Positions 7,535-15,212 of a stretch of DNA of 42,423 nucleotides are shown piece after piece; within the stretch, counting starts at the first letter, position 1, and every line of letters begins with the position of its first letter. Both the position numbers and the translations under genes were made by a program. Origin of the DNA: Poseidonocella sp. HB161398 (lineage in GTDB: Bacteria; Pseudomonadota; Alphaproteobacteria; Rhodobacterales; Rhodobacteraceae); NCBI RefSeq assembly GCF_005870025.1, contig NZ_VATA01000055.1:1-42423 (forward strand). The letters are read 5' to 3'. The notes below the pieces were generated by a model. The model searched no databases, was not told the DNA's origin, and worked only from the letters and a program-made list of their open reading frames with translations.

Positions 7535-8581
7535 ATGAAGGACCCCGCCCCGCATAAGAAGACCCGGCGCGCCCCGCCCGAGGGCGGGCCCGTCACCATG
7601 GCGACCGTCGGCCGGATGGCCGGGGTCAGCCAGGTCACCGTCTCGCGCGCCCTGTCGAACCCCGAGAAGGTCTCGGCCGCCACCATGCAGCGCATCCAGG
7701 AGGCGATCCGCGTCACCGGCTTCGTGCCGAACGCGCTGGCGGGCGCCCTGGCCTCGCGCAAGAGCTCGCTGATCACCGCGCTGGTGCCCTCGATCACCAA
7801 TGTCGTCTATTCCAGCCTGCTCCACGGCTTCTCCGAGATCATGCGCGCCGAGGGCTACCAGCTGATGGTCTCGGAAACCGGCTTCCTGCCGGAGACCGAG
7901 GAGGCGCTGATCTTCACCCATCTGTCGCGCCGCCCCGACGGCATCCTGCTGACCGGCATCCATCACAGCGCCGCGGCGCGCAAGATGCTGCTGGGCGCGG
8001 GCATCCCGGTGGTCGAGTTCTGGGACATCACCGAGAGCCCGATCGACTGCTGCGTCGGCTTCTCCCATACCGAGACCGGACGGCGCACCGCCGAGGCCGC
8101 CTTCGGCTGGGGCTACCGCCGCGCCGCCACCGTCTCGGCCGGGGACGAGCGCGCGCTGCGCCGCCGCGACGGGTTCCGCAGCCGCTTCGCCGAGCTCTCC
8201 GGAGACCGCGACATTCCCGGCATCACCGGCGAGGCCGGGCCTGCCTCGCTGCAGAGCGGGCGGCTGGCACTCTCCGCGCTGATCGCCGAGCATGCCTTCC
8301 AGGGCGGGGTGATCCATTGCAGCTCGGACCAGTCGGCGCATGGCATCGTCACCGAGGCCCGCTCGCGCGGGCTGCGCGTGCCCGAGGACATCGCGGTGAT
8401 CGGCTTCGGCGACCAGGATTACGCGGGCTTCACCGATCCGCCGCTGACCACGGTGCGGGTCGACCGCGACCGGCTGGGCCGCGCCGCCGCCCGCGCGATG
8501 CTGACCCGGTTCCGCGGCGAGGAGGACCCCGAGCGCGTCACCGATATCGGCTTCGAGGTGATCCGCCGCGGCTCGGCCTGA
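7535..8581 (+). CDS. LacI-family transcriptional regulator (GntR/IdnR-like)
   Basis: This is a 348-residue LacI-family regulator. An N-terminal helix-turn-helix (about residues 22-45, ATVGRMAGVSQVTVSRALSN) is followed by the hinge helix (VPNALAGALAS) and a periplasmic-binding-protein-like effector domain. The effector domain ends in the usual VIGFGDQDYAGFTDPPLTTVRVD segment. It resembles the gluconate regulators of this family, in keeping with a sugar-acid inducer. An extra N-terminal arm of about 20 charged residues precedes the HTH. An internal start is possible but no better ribosome site was seen. Position suggests that it represses both divergent operons through the two operators at 4167-4291. 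Downstream is a strong shared terminator. Confidence 0.88.
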   Translation: MKDPAPHKKTRRAPPEGGPVTMATVGRMAGVSQVTVSRALSNPEKVSAATMQRIQEAIRVTGFVPNALAGALASRKSSLITALVPSITNVVYSSLLHGFSEIMRAEGYQLMVSETGFLPETEEALIFTHLSRRPDGILLTGIHHSAAARKMLLGAGIPVVEFWDITESPIDCCVGFSHTETGRRTAEAAFGWGYRRAATVSAGDERALRRRDGFRSRFAELSGDRDIPGITGEAGPASLQSGRLALSALIAEHAFQGGVIHCSSDQSAHGIVTEARSRGLRVPEDIAVIGFGDQDYAGFTDPPLTTVRVDRDRLGRAAARAMLTRFRGEEDPERVTDIGFEVIRRGSA

Positions 8582-8606
8582 GCCTCCGGGCCGCGCCCGT
8601 CCATGG

Positions 8607-8646
8607 AACGCAAAAGGCCCGGGCGGATGCCCGGGCCTTTTGCGTT
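8607..8646. terminator. Bidirectional rho-independent terminator
   Basis: An 18-bp perfect stem (8607-8624 with 8629-8646) closes on a GGAT loop. Its outer part is CAAAAGG facing CCTTTTG, so each strand ends in a T-run. It lies between the convergent LacI gene and dctM and should stop transcription from both sides. Confidence 0.92.
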
Positions 8647-8678
8647 GAAGGCGTTGTCGCCTGCCCCCGCCTTTCGGC

Positions 8679-9977
8679 TCAGAAGCCGAAGGCGCGGGGC
8701 AGCGACATGGTCAGCGACGGCACGTAGGTGACGAGGAAGAGCAGCGCGAAGAGCGCCAGGTAGAAGGGCGCGAGCCCGCGGATCGCCTGCTCCACCTTCA
8801 CCTTGGCCACGCTGGCGCCGACGAAGAGCCCGGTGCCCACCGGGGGCGTGATCGTGCCGATCGCCAGGTTGAACACCATGATGATCCCGAACTGCACCGG
8901 GTCGACGCCGACCTTCTGCGCGATGGGCAGCAGGATCGGGGTGAAGATCAGGATCGCCGGTCCCATGTCCATGAAGCAGCCGATCACCAGCAACAGCAGG
9001 TTGATGATCAGCAGAATCACGATCGGATTGTCCGAGACGCCGAGGATCAGCCCCGAGATCGCCGCCGGGATGCCGGTCAGCGCCATGGCGAAGCTCAGCG
9101 TCGCCGAGGCCGCCAGCAGCAGCATGATCGTGCCGGTGATCTGCGCGGTCTCCAGCAGGAATTCCGGCAGCGCCGAAACCGGCCGCGTGCGGTGGATGAC
9201 GAAGGTCAGTAGCATCGTGTAGATCACCGCGATGCCCGAAGCCTCGACCGCGGTGAAGATGCCGAAGATGATGCCGCCGATCACGATCAGGATCATCAGC
9301 AGGCTGGGGATCGCCTCGGCCGTGATCCGCGCCGCGGCGCGCCCGCCCGCCCAGGGCGTCACCGGATAGCCGCGCCGCCAGGCATAGATGCCGGCAATCG
9401 CCATGATGACGATGCCCCACAGCAGCCCCGCCACCGCGCCGCCGAGGAACAGCGCCGCGACCGAGGTGCCCCCCGAGACCAGCGAGTAGATGATGAAGGC
9501 GGTGGTCGGCGGGATCAGCATGCCGGTCGGCGCCGAGGCGATGTTGACGGCGGCGGCGAAGCCCGGATCGTAGCCCTCCTCCTTCTGCATCGGCACCATG
9601 ACGCCGCCGATCGAGGTCGAGGCGGCGATGGCGGAGCCCGAGATGCAGCCGAAGAGCATGTTGCCCGCGATATTGGTCTGCGCCAGCGCGCCGGGGATGC
9701 GCCCCGCCAGCAGCTTCGCGAAATTCACCAGGCGCAGCGCGATGCCGCCGGAATTCATCATCACGCCCGACAGGATGAAGAACGGCACCGCCAGCAGCGA
9801 GAAGCTGTCGAGCGCGGCGAACATCTTCTGCACGGAGGTGAAGAGCGCCATGTCGAGCGGCGCCACCATCGACACCGCGGCCAGTGCGGCGGCGGTCAGC
9901 GCCAGCGCCAGCGGCAGGCCGAGCGCGGTCAGCCCGGCGAAGACGCCGACGAGGATCAAGCTGGCAGTTCCGGCCAA
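8679..9977 (-). CDS. dctM: TRAP transporter large permease (DctM family)
   Basis: This 432-residue protein has about 12 membrane segments and is the channel subunit of a tripartite ATP-independent periplasmic transporter. Family motifs include VPFFILSGVMMNSGGI near residue 65, GCISGSAIAASTSIGGVMVP, APTGMLIPPTTAFIIYSL and, near the C-terminus, GTITPPVGTGLFVGA. It works with DctQ in the inner membrane using the ion gradient. It is the last gene of the leftward GH105-dctP-dctQ-dctM operon, starting 3 bp after dctQ. The cargo, by context, is a pectin-derived unsaturated uronic acid or oligogalacturonide. Confidence 0.93.
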   Translation of the reverse strand: MAGTASLILVGVFAGLTALGLPLALALTAAALAAVSMVAPLDMALFTSVQKMFAALDSFSLLAVPFFILSGVMMNSGGIALRLVNFAKLLAGRIPGALAQTNIAGNMLFGCISGSAIAASTSIGGVMVPMQKEEGYDPGFAAAVNIASAPTGMLIPPTTAFIIYSLVSGGTSVAALFLGGAVAGLLWGIVIMAIAGIYAWRRGYPVTPWAGGRAAARITAEAIPSLLMILIVIGGIIFGIFTAVEASGIAVIYTMLLTFVIHRTRPVSALPEFLLETAQITGTIMLLLAASATLSFAMALTGIPAAISGLILGVSDNPIVILLIINLLLLVIGCFMDMGPAILIFTPILLPIAQKVGVDPVQFGIIMVFNLAIGTITPPVGTGLFVGASVAKVKVEQAIRGLAPFYLALFALLFLVTYVPSLTMSLPRAFGF

Positions 9978-9980
9978 GGG

Positions 9981-10493
9981 TCAGTCCCCCCAGTTGAGCG
10001 CCGCTTCCACCTCGTCCGGCCGCGCGCGCCGCTGGCGCAGGAGGTCGGCGAAGTTCAGGAGCGCATAGAGCGTGATGCAGATCCCCGCGGCGGGGATCGC
10101 GGCATAGATGGCGGACATCGGCAGCTGCAGCACCGCGGTGCGCTGCCCGGCGGCGATCTCCATCGCCCTGAGCCCGCCGAGCCCCAGCACCACGGTGCCG
10201 AAGATGGCGAAGGCGGCCGGGACCAGCAGGTCTAGGATCCGCTGCAGCGGCGGCCGGGCGAAGTCGCGCAGGAGCGTCACCGCCATATGCGTGCCCCGCC
10301 CCGTCGAATAGGCCGCCCCGAGAAGGGACAGCCAGACCAGGCCGAAGCGCAGGATCTCCTCGGAGAAGGTCGAGGGGGCGTTCAGCGCGTAGCGGCTGAA
10401 CACCTGCCAGGCCAGCACCGCCACCATCGCCGCCAGAAGGAGGCAGCAGGCGGTGCCCACGACCCGGTCGAGCAGGCGGCGGGCGGCGGTCAT
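9981..10493 (-). CDS. dctQ: TRAP transporter small permease (DctQ family)
   Basis: A 170-residue membrane protein with four predicted helices. It carries the DctQ signature: an early WQVFSRYALNAPSTFSEEI segment (residues about 26-44), then LRFGLVWLSLLGAAYSTGRGTHM. It bridges DctP and DctM in the TRAP complex. Its ATG overlaps the dctP stop codon in ATGA, indicating coupled translation. Confidence 0.92.
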   Translation of the reverse strand: MTAARRLLDRVVGTACCLLLAAMVAVLAWQVFSRYALNAPSTFSEEILRFGLVWLSLLGAAYSTGRGTHMAVTLLRDFARPPLQRILDLLVPAAFAIFGTVVLGLGGLRAMEIAAGQRTAVLQLPMSAIYAAIPAAGICITLYALLNFADLLRQRRARPDEVEAALNWGD

Positions 10494-11464
10494 CAGTCGT
10501 CCTCGGCCTCGGCGCGGATCGCCTCGAAGAGCGCGTATTTCGCGGGCTCGGCCTTCAGTTCGTCATACATCGGCGCGACGGCCTCCTGGAACTGGGCCAC
10601 GTCGGTGTCGTAGAACTCGACGCCCATCTCCTCGGCCTTGGTCTTCTCCGCGGCGATCGCCTCGGCCCAGACCTGCTTGTGGAACTCGGTCGACTCCTTC
10701 GCCGCCGCGACCACCGCGGCGCGGTCCTCGTCCGACAGGCGCGACAGCGCGGCATTCGAGATCAGCACGATGTCCGGGATGCGGCTGTGCTGGTCGTAGG
10801 TGTAGTACTTCGCCACCTCGCCATGGCGGGCGATGGTCAGCGCGTATTCGTTGTTCTCGGCCCCGTCGAGCACGCCCTGCTGGATCGAGGTATAGACCTC
10901 GGCCTGCCCCATCGCGATCGGCGCGGCGCCCAGCATCTCGACCATGCGGATCGAGGTCGGGCTCTGCATCACGCGGATCTTCTTGCCCGCGAGGTCGGCG
11001 ACGCTCTCGACCGGCCCGTCCTTCAGGTAGAAGCTGCGCGCGCCGGAATTGTAGTAGGTCAGCCCGACGAAGCCCTGGTCGGCGGTCGCCTGGTAGACCG
11101 GATCCATCACCGCCGGGTCGTCCATCGCCTTGTAGAAATGGTCCTCGCCGTCGAAGAGATAGGGCATGGAGAAGACGCCGTAGACCGGTGCGAAGCTTTC
11201 CATCAGCCCGCCCGAGACCTTGGTCATGTCGAGCAGCCCGCCCTTGAGCATCTCCACCAGCTCGCGCTCGCCGCCCAGCTGGCTGTCGGGGAAGAACTGC
11301 ACGGTGACGTCGCCGCCGGTCTTCTGTTCGACCAGCTCGGCGAATTTCTGCATCGCCTCGACGGTCGGGGTCGCGTTCGAGGCATAGGCGAAGCGCAGCG
11401 TCTCGGCCTGCGCAATGGCGGTCGAGGCCAGCAGGGCAGCGACGCCCAGGATCATCCTGGTCAT
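10493..11464 (-). CDS. dctP: TRAP transporter solute-binding protein (DctP family)
   Basis: This 323-residue periplasmic protein has an N-terminal signal (cleavage after IAQA, near residue 20). It shows the DctP landmarks: FFPDSQLGGERELVEMLKGG, the PYLF segment, Arg143 (GARSFY), Arg164 in KKIRVMQSP, which in the family salt-bridges the ligand carboxylate, and the DGAENNEYA motif (200-208). Retention of Arg164 fits an acidic ligand such as a uronate. The ribosome site GGGAGG is clear. It lies 40 bp after the GH105 gene in the same leftward operon, so it probably feeds the hydrolase with unsaturated (oligo)galacturonides. Confidence 0.93.
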   Translation of the reverse strand: MTRMILGVAALLASTAIAQAETLRFAYASNATPTVEAMQKFAELVEQKTGGDVTVQFFPDSQLGGERELVEMLKGGLLDMTKVSGGLMESFAPVYGVFSMPYLFDGEDHFYKAMDDPAVMDPVYQATADQGFVGLTYYNSGARSFYLKDGPVESVADLAGKKIRVMQSPTSIRMVEMLGAAPIAMGQAEVYTSIQQGVLDGAENNEYALTIARHGEVAKYYTYDQHSRIPDIVLISNAALSRLSDEDRAAVVAAAKESTEFHKQVWAEAIAAEKTKAEEMGVEFYDTDVAQFQEAVAPMYDELKAEPAKYALFEAIRAEAEDD

Positions 11465-11504
11465 TGAAATTCCTCCCAGATTTCCGTTTTCATTGGGCGC
11501 CGCC

Positions 11505-12629
11505 TCAGATGAAGCTGCGCAGGTATTCCGACAGGGCGAGGATCGCCATGGCCTGGCCGTAGGGCATCGAGGTCAGGGCGATGTCGCGGTAGAATTGCAG
11601 GTCGCCGCCCATCGCGGTGCCGAAGCTGACCTGCTTCAGCTCGCCATCGGCGTCGATATTGGCGATCACGCCTTCCATGGCGCGCTCGGCCACGGCGAGG
11701 TATTCGGGCGGCAGGTAGCGCTTGCGCACCGCCTTCATCAGCCCGTAGGCGAAGCCCGCCGTGGCGGAGGCCTCCAGGTAGCTGTCCGGATCGTCGACCA
11801 GCGTGTGCCACAGGCCCGAGCGGTCCTGCGTCTCCTTCAGGAAGCGCGCCTGCCGTTCCAGCGTCGAGACCAGGTGCTTGCGGACCGGGTCGCCCGCGGG
11901 CAGGTCCAGCATCTCGATGATCTCGGGAATGGCGATCGTCACCCAGCTGTTGCCCCGCGCCCAGAGCGCCTCGGCGAAGTTGTGGCGCCCCTCGAAGGTC
12001 CAGCCGTGGAACCACATGCCGGTCTTGCGGTCGGCCAGGTACTGGGTGTGGACCAGGAACTGGTACTTGGCCTCGTCGATATAGTCCGGGCGGCCCAGCA
12101 CCTGGCCGATCCGCGCCAGGGGCAGCACCGACATCATCAGCGTGTCGTCCCACATCTGCTGGTGGTTGACGCTGTTGTAGACGATGTGCTGCAGCCCGCC
12201 CTCTTCGGTGCGGGGCATCTCGTGCATCACCCATTCCGCCCAGGCGTCCAGATAGGGCACCCAGGCCGGGTTGCGGTCGCGCTCGTAGAGATTGGCCAGC
12301 GTCAGGAAGGGCGCGACGGTGTTGATGTTCTTGGTCGGCGTGCCCTCGGCCAGCCGCGCGTCGAACCAGTCGCGGATGATGCCCATGGTCTTGGCGTCGC
12401 CGGTCTGTTCCCAGAACTTGTAGAGCCCGTATAGGCCGACGCCATGGGTCCATTCCCAACCGGCCCAGCCCTTGGTGTCGATCACCCGGCCGTCCTCCAG
12501 CCGCAGCAGGAACTCGCCGGTGGTGTCCTCGATATTGACCAGGTTGTCGGTCAGGCAGCCGATCAGACCGGCGACCTCGTCGCGGCTGTGGCGGCGGGCC
12601 TTCTGCATCAGTAGCGGGTGCATGGTCAT
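11505..12629 (-). CDS. GH105 unsaturated rhamnogalacturonyl / galacturonyl hydrolase
   Basis: This 374-residue (alpha/alpha)6-barrel glycosidase of family GH105 (YteR/YesR type) removes the 4,5-unsaturated uronic acid from lyase-generated pectin oligosaccharides by hydrating its double bond. Motifs include WEWTHGVGLYGLYKF (59-72), the QQMWDDTLMMS segment with the catalytic Asp around 161-162, HGWTF, and ARGNSWVTIAIPE. No signal peptide is visible, so action is cytoplasmic, after import by the TRAP system that follows. The ATG at 12629 was chosen because GGAGGAG lies 7 bases upstream, rather than the longer frame opening at 12713. It is the first gene of the leftward operon and faces the IclR gene across a region holding two IclR-type operators. 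Confidence 0.9.
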   Translation of the reverse strand: MTMHPLLMQKARRHSRDEVAGLIGCLTDNLVNIEDTTGEFLLRLEDGRVIDTKGWAGWEWTHGVGLYGLYKFWEQTGDAKTMGIIRDWFDARLAEGTPTKNINTVAPFLTLANLYERDRNPAWVPYLDAWAEWVMHEMPRTEEGGLQHIVYNSVNHQQMWDDTLMMSVLPLARIGQVLGRPDYIDEAKYQFLVHTQYLADRKTGMWFHGWTFEGRHNFAEALWARGNSWVTIAIPEIIEMLDLPAGDPVRKHLVSTLERQARFLKETQDRSGLWHTLVDDPDSYLEASATAGFAYGLMKAVRKRYLPPEYLAVAERAMEGVIANIDADGELKQVSFGTAMGGDLQFYRDIALTSMPYGQAMAILALSEYLRSFI

Positions 12630-12663
12630 CGTCGGTCTCCTCCCGAACGCGTCCGTATTTTTC

Positions 12664-12678
12664 CGGAACAGCGTTTCG
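12664..12678. promoter_or_regulatory. IclR/KdgR-type operator 1 (GH105-TRAP operon side)
   Basis: CGGAACAGCGTTTCG has half-sites CGGAAC and CGAAAC in inverted orientation with a 3-bp spacer. It lies 35 bp upstream of the GH105 start. It shares the pattern YGRAAY-N3-RTTYCR with the sites at 12809 and 13660. Confidence 0.6.
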
Positions 12679-12808
12679 AAAATCAAGGAACCATAGTCCG
12701 GCGAATTATGCAACCGGATTCTTTTTCTGACCAGTTTCGGGAAAACTCATAATTCACGGCGGGTTACGCTAGGCCACTAGACAGGGCGACGATTCTCTGC
12801 AAGAAATT

Positions 12809-12823
12809 CGGAACATAATTCCA
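12809..12823. promoter_or_regulatory. IclR/KdgR-type operator 2 (autoregulatory site)
   Basis: CGGAACATAATTCCA has half-sites CGGAAC and TGGAAT inverted over a 3-bp spacer. It ends 17 bp before the IclR start codon, where a bound regulator would block its own expression. The geometry matches the TGAAAY-N3-RTTTCA type of KdgR site as I recall it. Confidence 0.6.
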
Positions 12824-12840
12824 TAATAATCGGGACAGCC

Positions 12841-13656
12841 ATGACCGCCGGACGCCCTGCGAAAACCGAGAATGTCGCCGCCGTGATGAAGGTCTTTGCG
12901 GTGCTCGAGACCCTTGCCGAGAACCGCCATGCCGGGCTTGCCGAGATCGCGCAGACCGCCATGACCTCGAAATCCACGGCGCACCGGCTGCTGCAGACCA
13001 TGGTCGATCTGGGCTATGTCGAGCAGGATCCCGAGACCGAGCGCTACGGCCTGACGCTGAAGCTCTTCGGGCTGGGCGCGCGGACGCTGCGCGGGCAGGA
13101 GGCGCTGCTGACGGTCGCCGATCCCGGCATGGGGCGGCTGAGCCGGGCCTTCGGCGAGTCGGTCAATCTGGGGGTGATGGACAGCCGCGACCAGCGCGTC
13201 GCCTATATCCACACCTACGATTCCGCCTTCGCGCTGTCGATGCAGGCGCCTCTGGGCATGCGCAATCCGCTCTACTGCACCTCGCTCGGCAAGGCGCTGC
13301 TGGCCTGGCGCGACCCGGTCGAGGTCGAGGAGCGCATCGCCAGCATGGAGTTCGAGCCGCGCGCGCCCAACACGCTGCAGGACGCCGACGCGCTGCGCGC
13401 CCAGCTGCCGCAGATCCGCGCGCTCGGCTATGCCGAGGAGATCGAGGAGGCCGAGGCCGGGGTCCGCTGCATGGCCGCGCCGATCCTCGACCATCGCGGC
13501 CGCTCGGTCGCGGCGGTCTCGCTGAGCTTCCCCCTCTTCCGCTTCGACGAGGCGAAGAAGCCCGACTACGTGGCGCTGCTGCTCGACGTCACCCGCGAAG
13601 CCTCCGAGGGGCTCGGCTACCGCGCCGCCCCGGTCGAGGCGACGCTTCCGGGATAA
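12841..13656 (+). CDS. IclR-family regulator (KdgR-like) of pectin genes
   Basis: This is a 271-residue IclR-family regulator. A winged helix at about residues 15-75 (LAEIAQTAMTSKSTAHRLLQTMVDLGYV) is followed by the GAF-like effector domain. That domain carries the typical PLGMRNPLYCTSLGKALLA motif and a C-terminal segment ending MAAPILDHRGRSVAAVSLS. It is divergent from GH105-TRAP and co-directional with the oligogalacturonate lyase, so it most likely controls both with 2-keto-3-deoxygluconate or a similar breakdown product as signal. Three matching palindromes flank the gene. The ribosome site is weak (GGGA), suggesting low expression. Inducer identity is inferred from context only. Confidence 0.88.
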   Translation: MTAGRPAKTENVAAVMKVFAVLETLAENRHAGLAEIAQTAMTSKSTAHRLLQTMVDLGYVEQDPETERYGLTLKLFGLGARTLRGQEALLTVADPGMGRLSRAFGESVNLGVMDSRDQRVAYIHTYDSAFALSMQAPLGMRNPLYCTSLGKALLAWRDPVEVEERIASMEFEPRAPNTLQDADALRAQLPQIRALGYAEEIEEAEAGVRCMAAPILDHRGRSVAAVSLSFPLFRFDEAKKPDYVALLLDVTREASEGLGYRAAPVEATLPG

Positions 13657-13659
13657 ATT

Positions 13660-13674
13660 CGAAACTCCATTTCA
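13660..13674. promoter_or_regulatory. IclR/KdgR-type operator 3 (lyase promoter)
   Basis: CGAAACTCCATTTCA has half-sites CGAAAC and TGAAAT inverted over 3 bp. It lies just after the regulator's stop codon and 7 bp upstream of the -35 element of the lyase promoter. Confidence 0.6.
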
Positions 13675-13680
13675 AAAATA

Positions 13681-13708
13681 TTGCGACTCGGTTCCGAAAG
13701 CGTAAGGT
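13681..13708 (+). promoter_or_regulatory. Candidate promoter of the oligogalacturonate lyase gene
   Basis: TTGCGA (13681-13686) and TAAGGT (13703-13708) are separated by 16 bp, a fair sigma-70 arrangement 28 bp upstream of the start codon. The adjoining operator suggests regulation by the upstream IclR protein. Confidence 0.4.
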
Positions 13709-13735
13709 GGACCCATCGTTCAAGAGGAGGAAACG

Positions 13736-15064
13736 ATGAAGAGACGCATGCTGCTCGGCCTTGCCGGGGCGGCCGGATCGCTTGCCGCCGCAGGCTTCCC
13801 GACCCCCTTCCTTGCCGCCGCGGATGCCGATGACGGCGTCCCGCGCGAATTCCGCGATCCGGTCTCGGGCCAGCTGGTCCGGCGCCTCTCCCGCCAGGCG
13901 GGCTCGCATGTGCTCTATTTCCACGACAACGCCTTCACCGCCGATGGCCGCTACATGGTCTATGACGCGCCGAACGGGGTGGACGTGGTCGACATGGCCA
14001 GCCACGAGGCGCAGCCGCTGATCGAGGGCCCCTATGAATGCATGATGGTCTCGCGGCAGCAGAACATCGCCTATGTCTACCGCAAGAATTCCGAGGGCGG
14101 CGGCAAGGGCGCGATGGGGCTCGACTATTTCGCCGTCTCGATCCCCGACGGCAAGGTCACGCAGATCGCCGAGAAGCTCGATGGCAGCCTGTTCCAGGCG
14201 AATGCCGATGACACGCTGATGCTGGGCGTCTGGCAGGAGCGCCCCTTCGAGCTGCAGCCCGGCCCCAAGGTGACGGGCACCGATGGCGGCTACAACGCGG
14301 TCGGCCCGGACGGCAAGCCGCTGAGCTTCGCCGCCGCCAAGGAGGTCCGCATGGCCGAGCGCCTGTCGCAGGGCATCCCGATGGAGATCTTCACCCTCGA
14401 CCTCGCCACCGGCGAGCGCAGGACCGTCACCCGCTCGGACCGCGACTGGCTGAACCACATCCAGTTCTCGCCCACCGATCCGGAACAGATCATGTATTGC
14501 CACGAGGGTCCCTGGCACATGGTCGACCGCATCTGGACGATCCGCGCCGATGGCAGCGGCCAGCGCCGGATGCACGAGCGCAGCATGAACATGGAGATCG
14601 CCGGGCACGAGTTCTTCTCCTATGACGGCAACCGCATCTGGTACGACCTGCAGACGCCCCGCGGCGAGGATTTCTGGCTGGCCTCGGTCGATCTGGACAG
14701 CGGCAAGCGCATCTGGCGGCACATGGGGCGCAACGAATGGTCGGTGCATTTCATGACCGACCGCCAGGGACGGCTGGGCGGCGACGGCGGCGGGCCGGAC
14801 ATGGTCGCCAAGGCCCCCGACGGCAAGTGGCTCTATCTCTATGACGAGGAGATCATCGAGGATCTGGGCGTCTCCGCCCCGAATGCCGAGGATCTGGTCC
14901 GCCCCGCGCGGCTCGTCGCGCACAAGCTCGTGGACATGTCCGCCCATGACTACCGGCTGGAGCCGAACCTGCAGTTCTCCGCCGATGGCAGCCTCCTGAG
15001 CTTCAAGTCGAACATGCATGGCGAAATCCATGTCTACGCGGTCGAGACCGGGCGCAGCGCCTGA
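13736..15064 (+). CDS. ogl: Oligogalacturonate lyase, PL22, with export signal
   Basis: This 442-residue beta-propeller lyase cleaves small oligogalacturonides by beta-elimination to 5-keto-4-deoxyuronate. The PL22 fingerprint is clear: DWLNHIQFSPTDPEQIMYC (237-255), then HEGPWHMVDRIWTI, GHEFFSYDG (290-298), and a late FSADGSLLSFKSNMHG segment. The His and Gln residues of these blades bind the metal and substrate in the family. Unusually, it opens with a twin-arginine-type leader (KRRMLLGLAGAAG, hydrophobic to about residue 20, AAADA near 28-32), while the known enterobacterial enzymes are about 388 residues and cytoplasmic. Periplasmic action before TRAP uptake is therefore likely. AGAGGAGG precedes the start. 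Confidence 0.9.
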   Translation: MKRRMLLGLAGAAGSLAAAGFPTPFLAAADADDGVPREFRDPVSGQLVRRLSRQAGSHVLYFHDNAFTADGRYMVYDAPNGVDVVDMASHEAQPLIEGPYECMMVSRQQNIAYVYRKNSEGGGKGAMGLDYFAVSIPDGKVTQIAEKLDGSLFQANADDTLMLGVWQERPFELQPGPKVTGTDGGYNAVGPDGKPLSFAAAKEVRMAERLSQGIPMEIFTLDLATGERRTVTRSDRDWLNHIQFSPTDPEQIMYCHEGPWHMVDRIWTIRADGSGQRRMHERSMNMEIAGHEFFSYDGNRIWYDLQTPRGEDFWLASVDLDSGKRIWRHMGRNEWSVHFMTDRQGRLGGDGGGPDMVAKAPDGKWLYLYDEEIIEDLGVSAPNAEDLVRPARLVAHKLVDMSAHDYRLEPNLQFSADGSLLSFKSNMHGEIHVYAVETGRSA

Positions 15065-15072
15065 GCCTTCCC

Positions 15073-15100
15073 CGGCCTGCCGCTTCCGGGCCGCAGGCCG
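15073..15100 (+). terminator. Hairpin terminator after the lyase gene
   Basis: CGGCCTGC (15073-15080) pairs perfectly with GCAGGCCG (15093-15100) over a 12-base loop, 8 bp after the stop codon. It is followed by AATAATCTTCTGTTT, a moderately T-rich run. Confidence 0.6.
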
Positions 15101-15107
15101 AATAATC

Positions 15108-15132
15108 TTCTGTTTCCGGTGCGCAAACGGGC
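15108..15132 (+). promoter_or_regulatory. Conserved upstream motif of the GNAT gene (copy A)
   Basis: The sequence TTCTGTTTCCGGTGCGCAAA and the five bases after it recur, with a 1-base indel and few changes, on the minus strand at 17536-17562. Each copy ends about 80 bp before its gene (GNAT here, the FAD oxidase there). A shared operator or promoter is implied. Confidence 0.45.
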
Positions 15133-15212
15133 TTTTACCCTGCGCGCGCCATGCCATGATGGACCGGGCCGCGGAGGCGGCTCGGCACAATGGCAGGCAA
15201 GGACAGGGGCGC

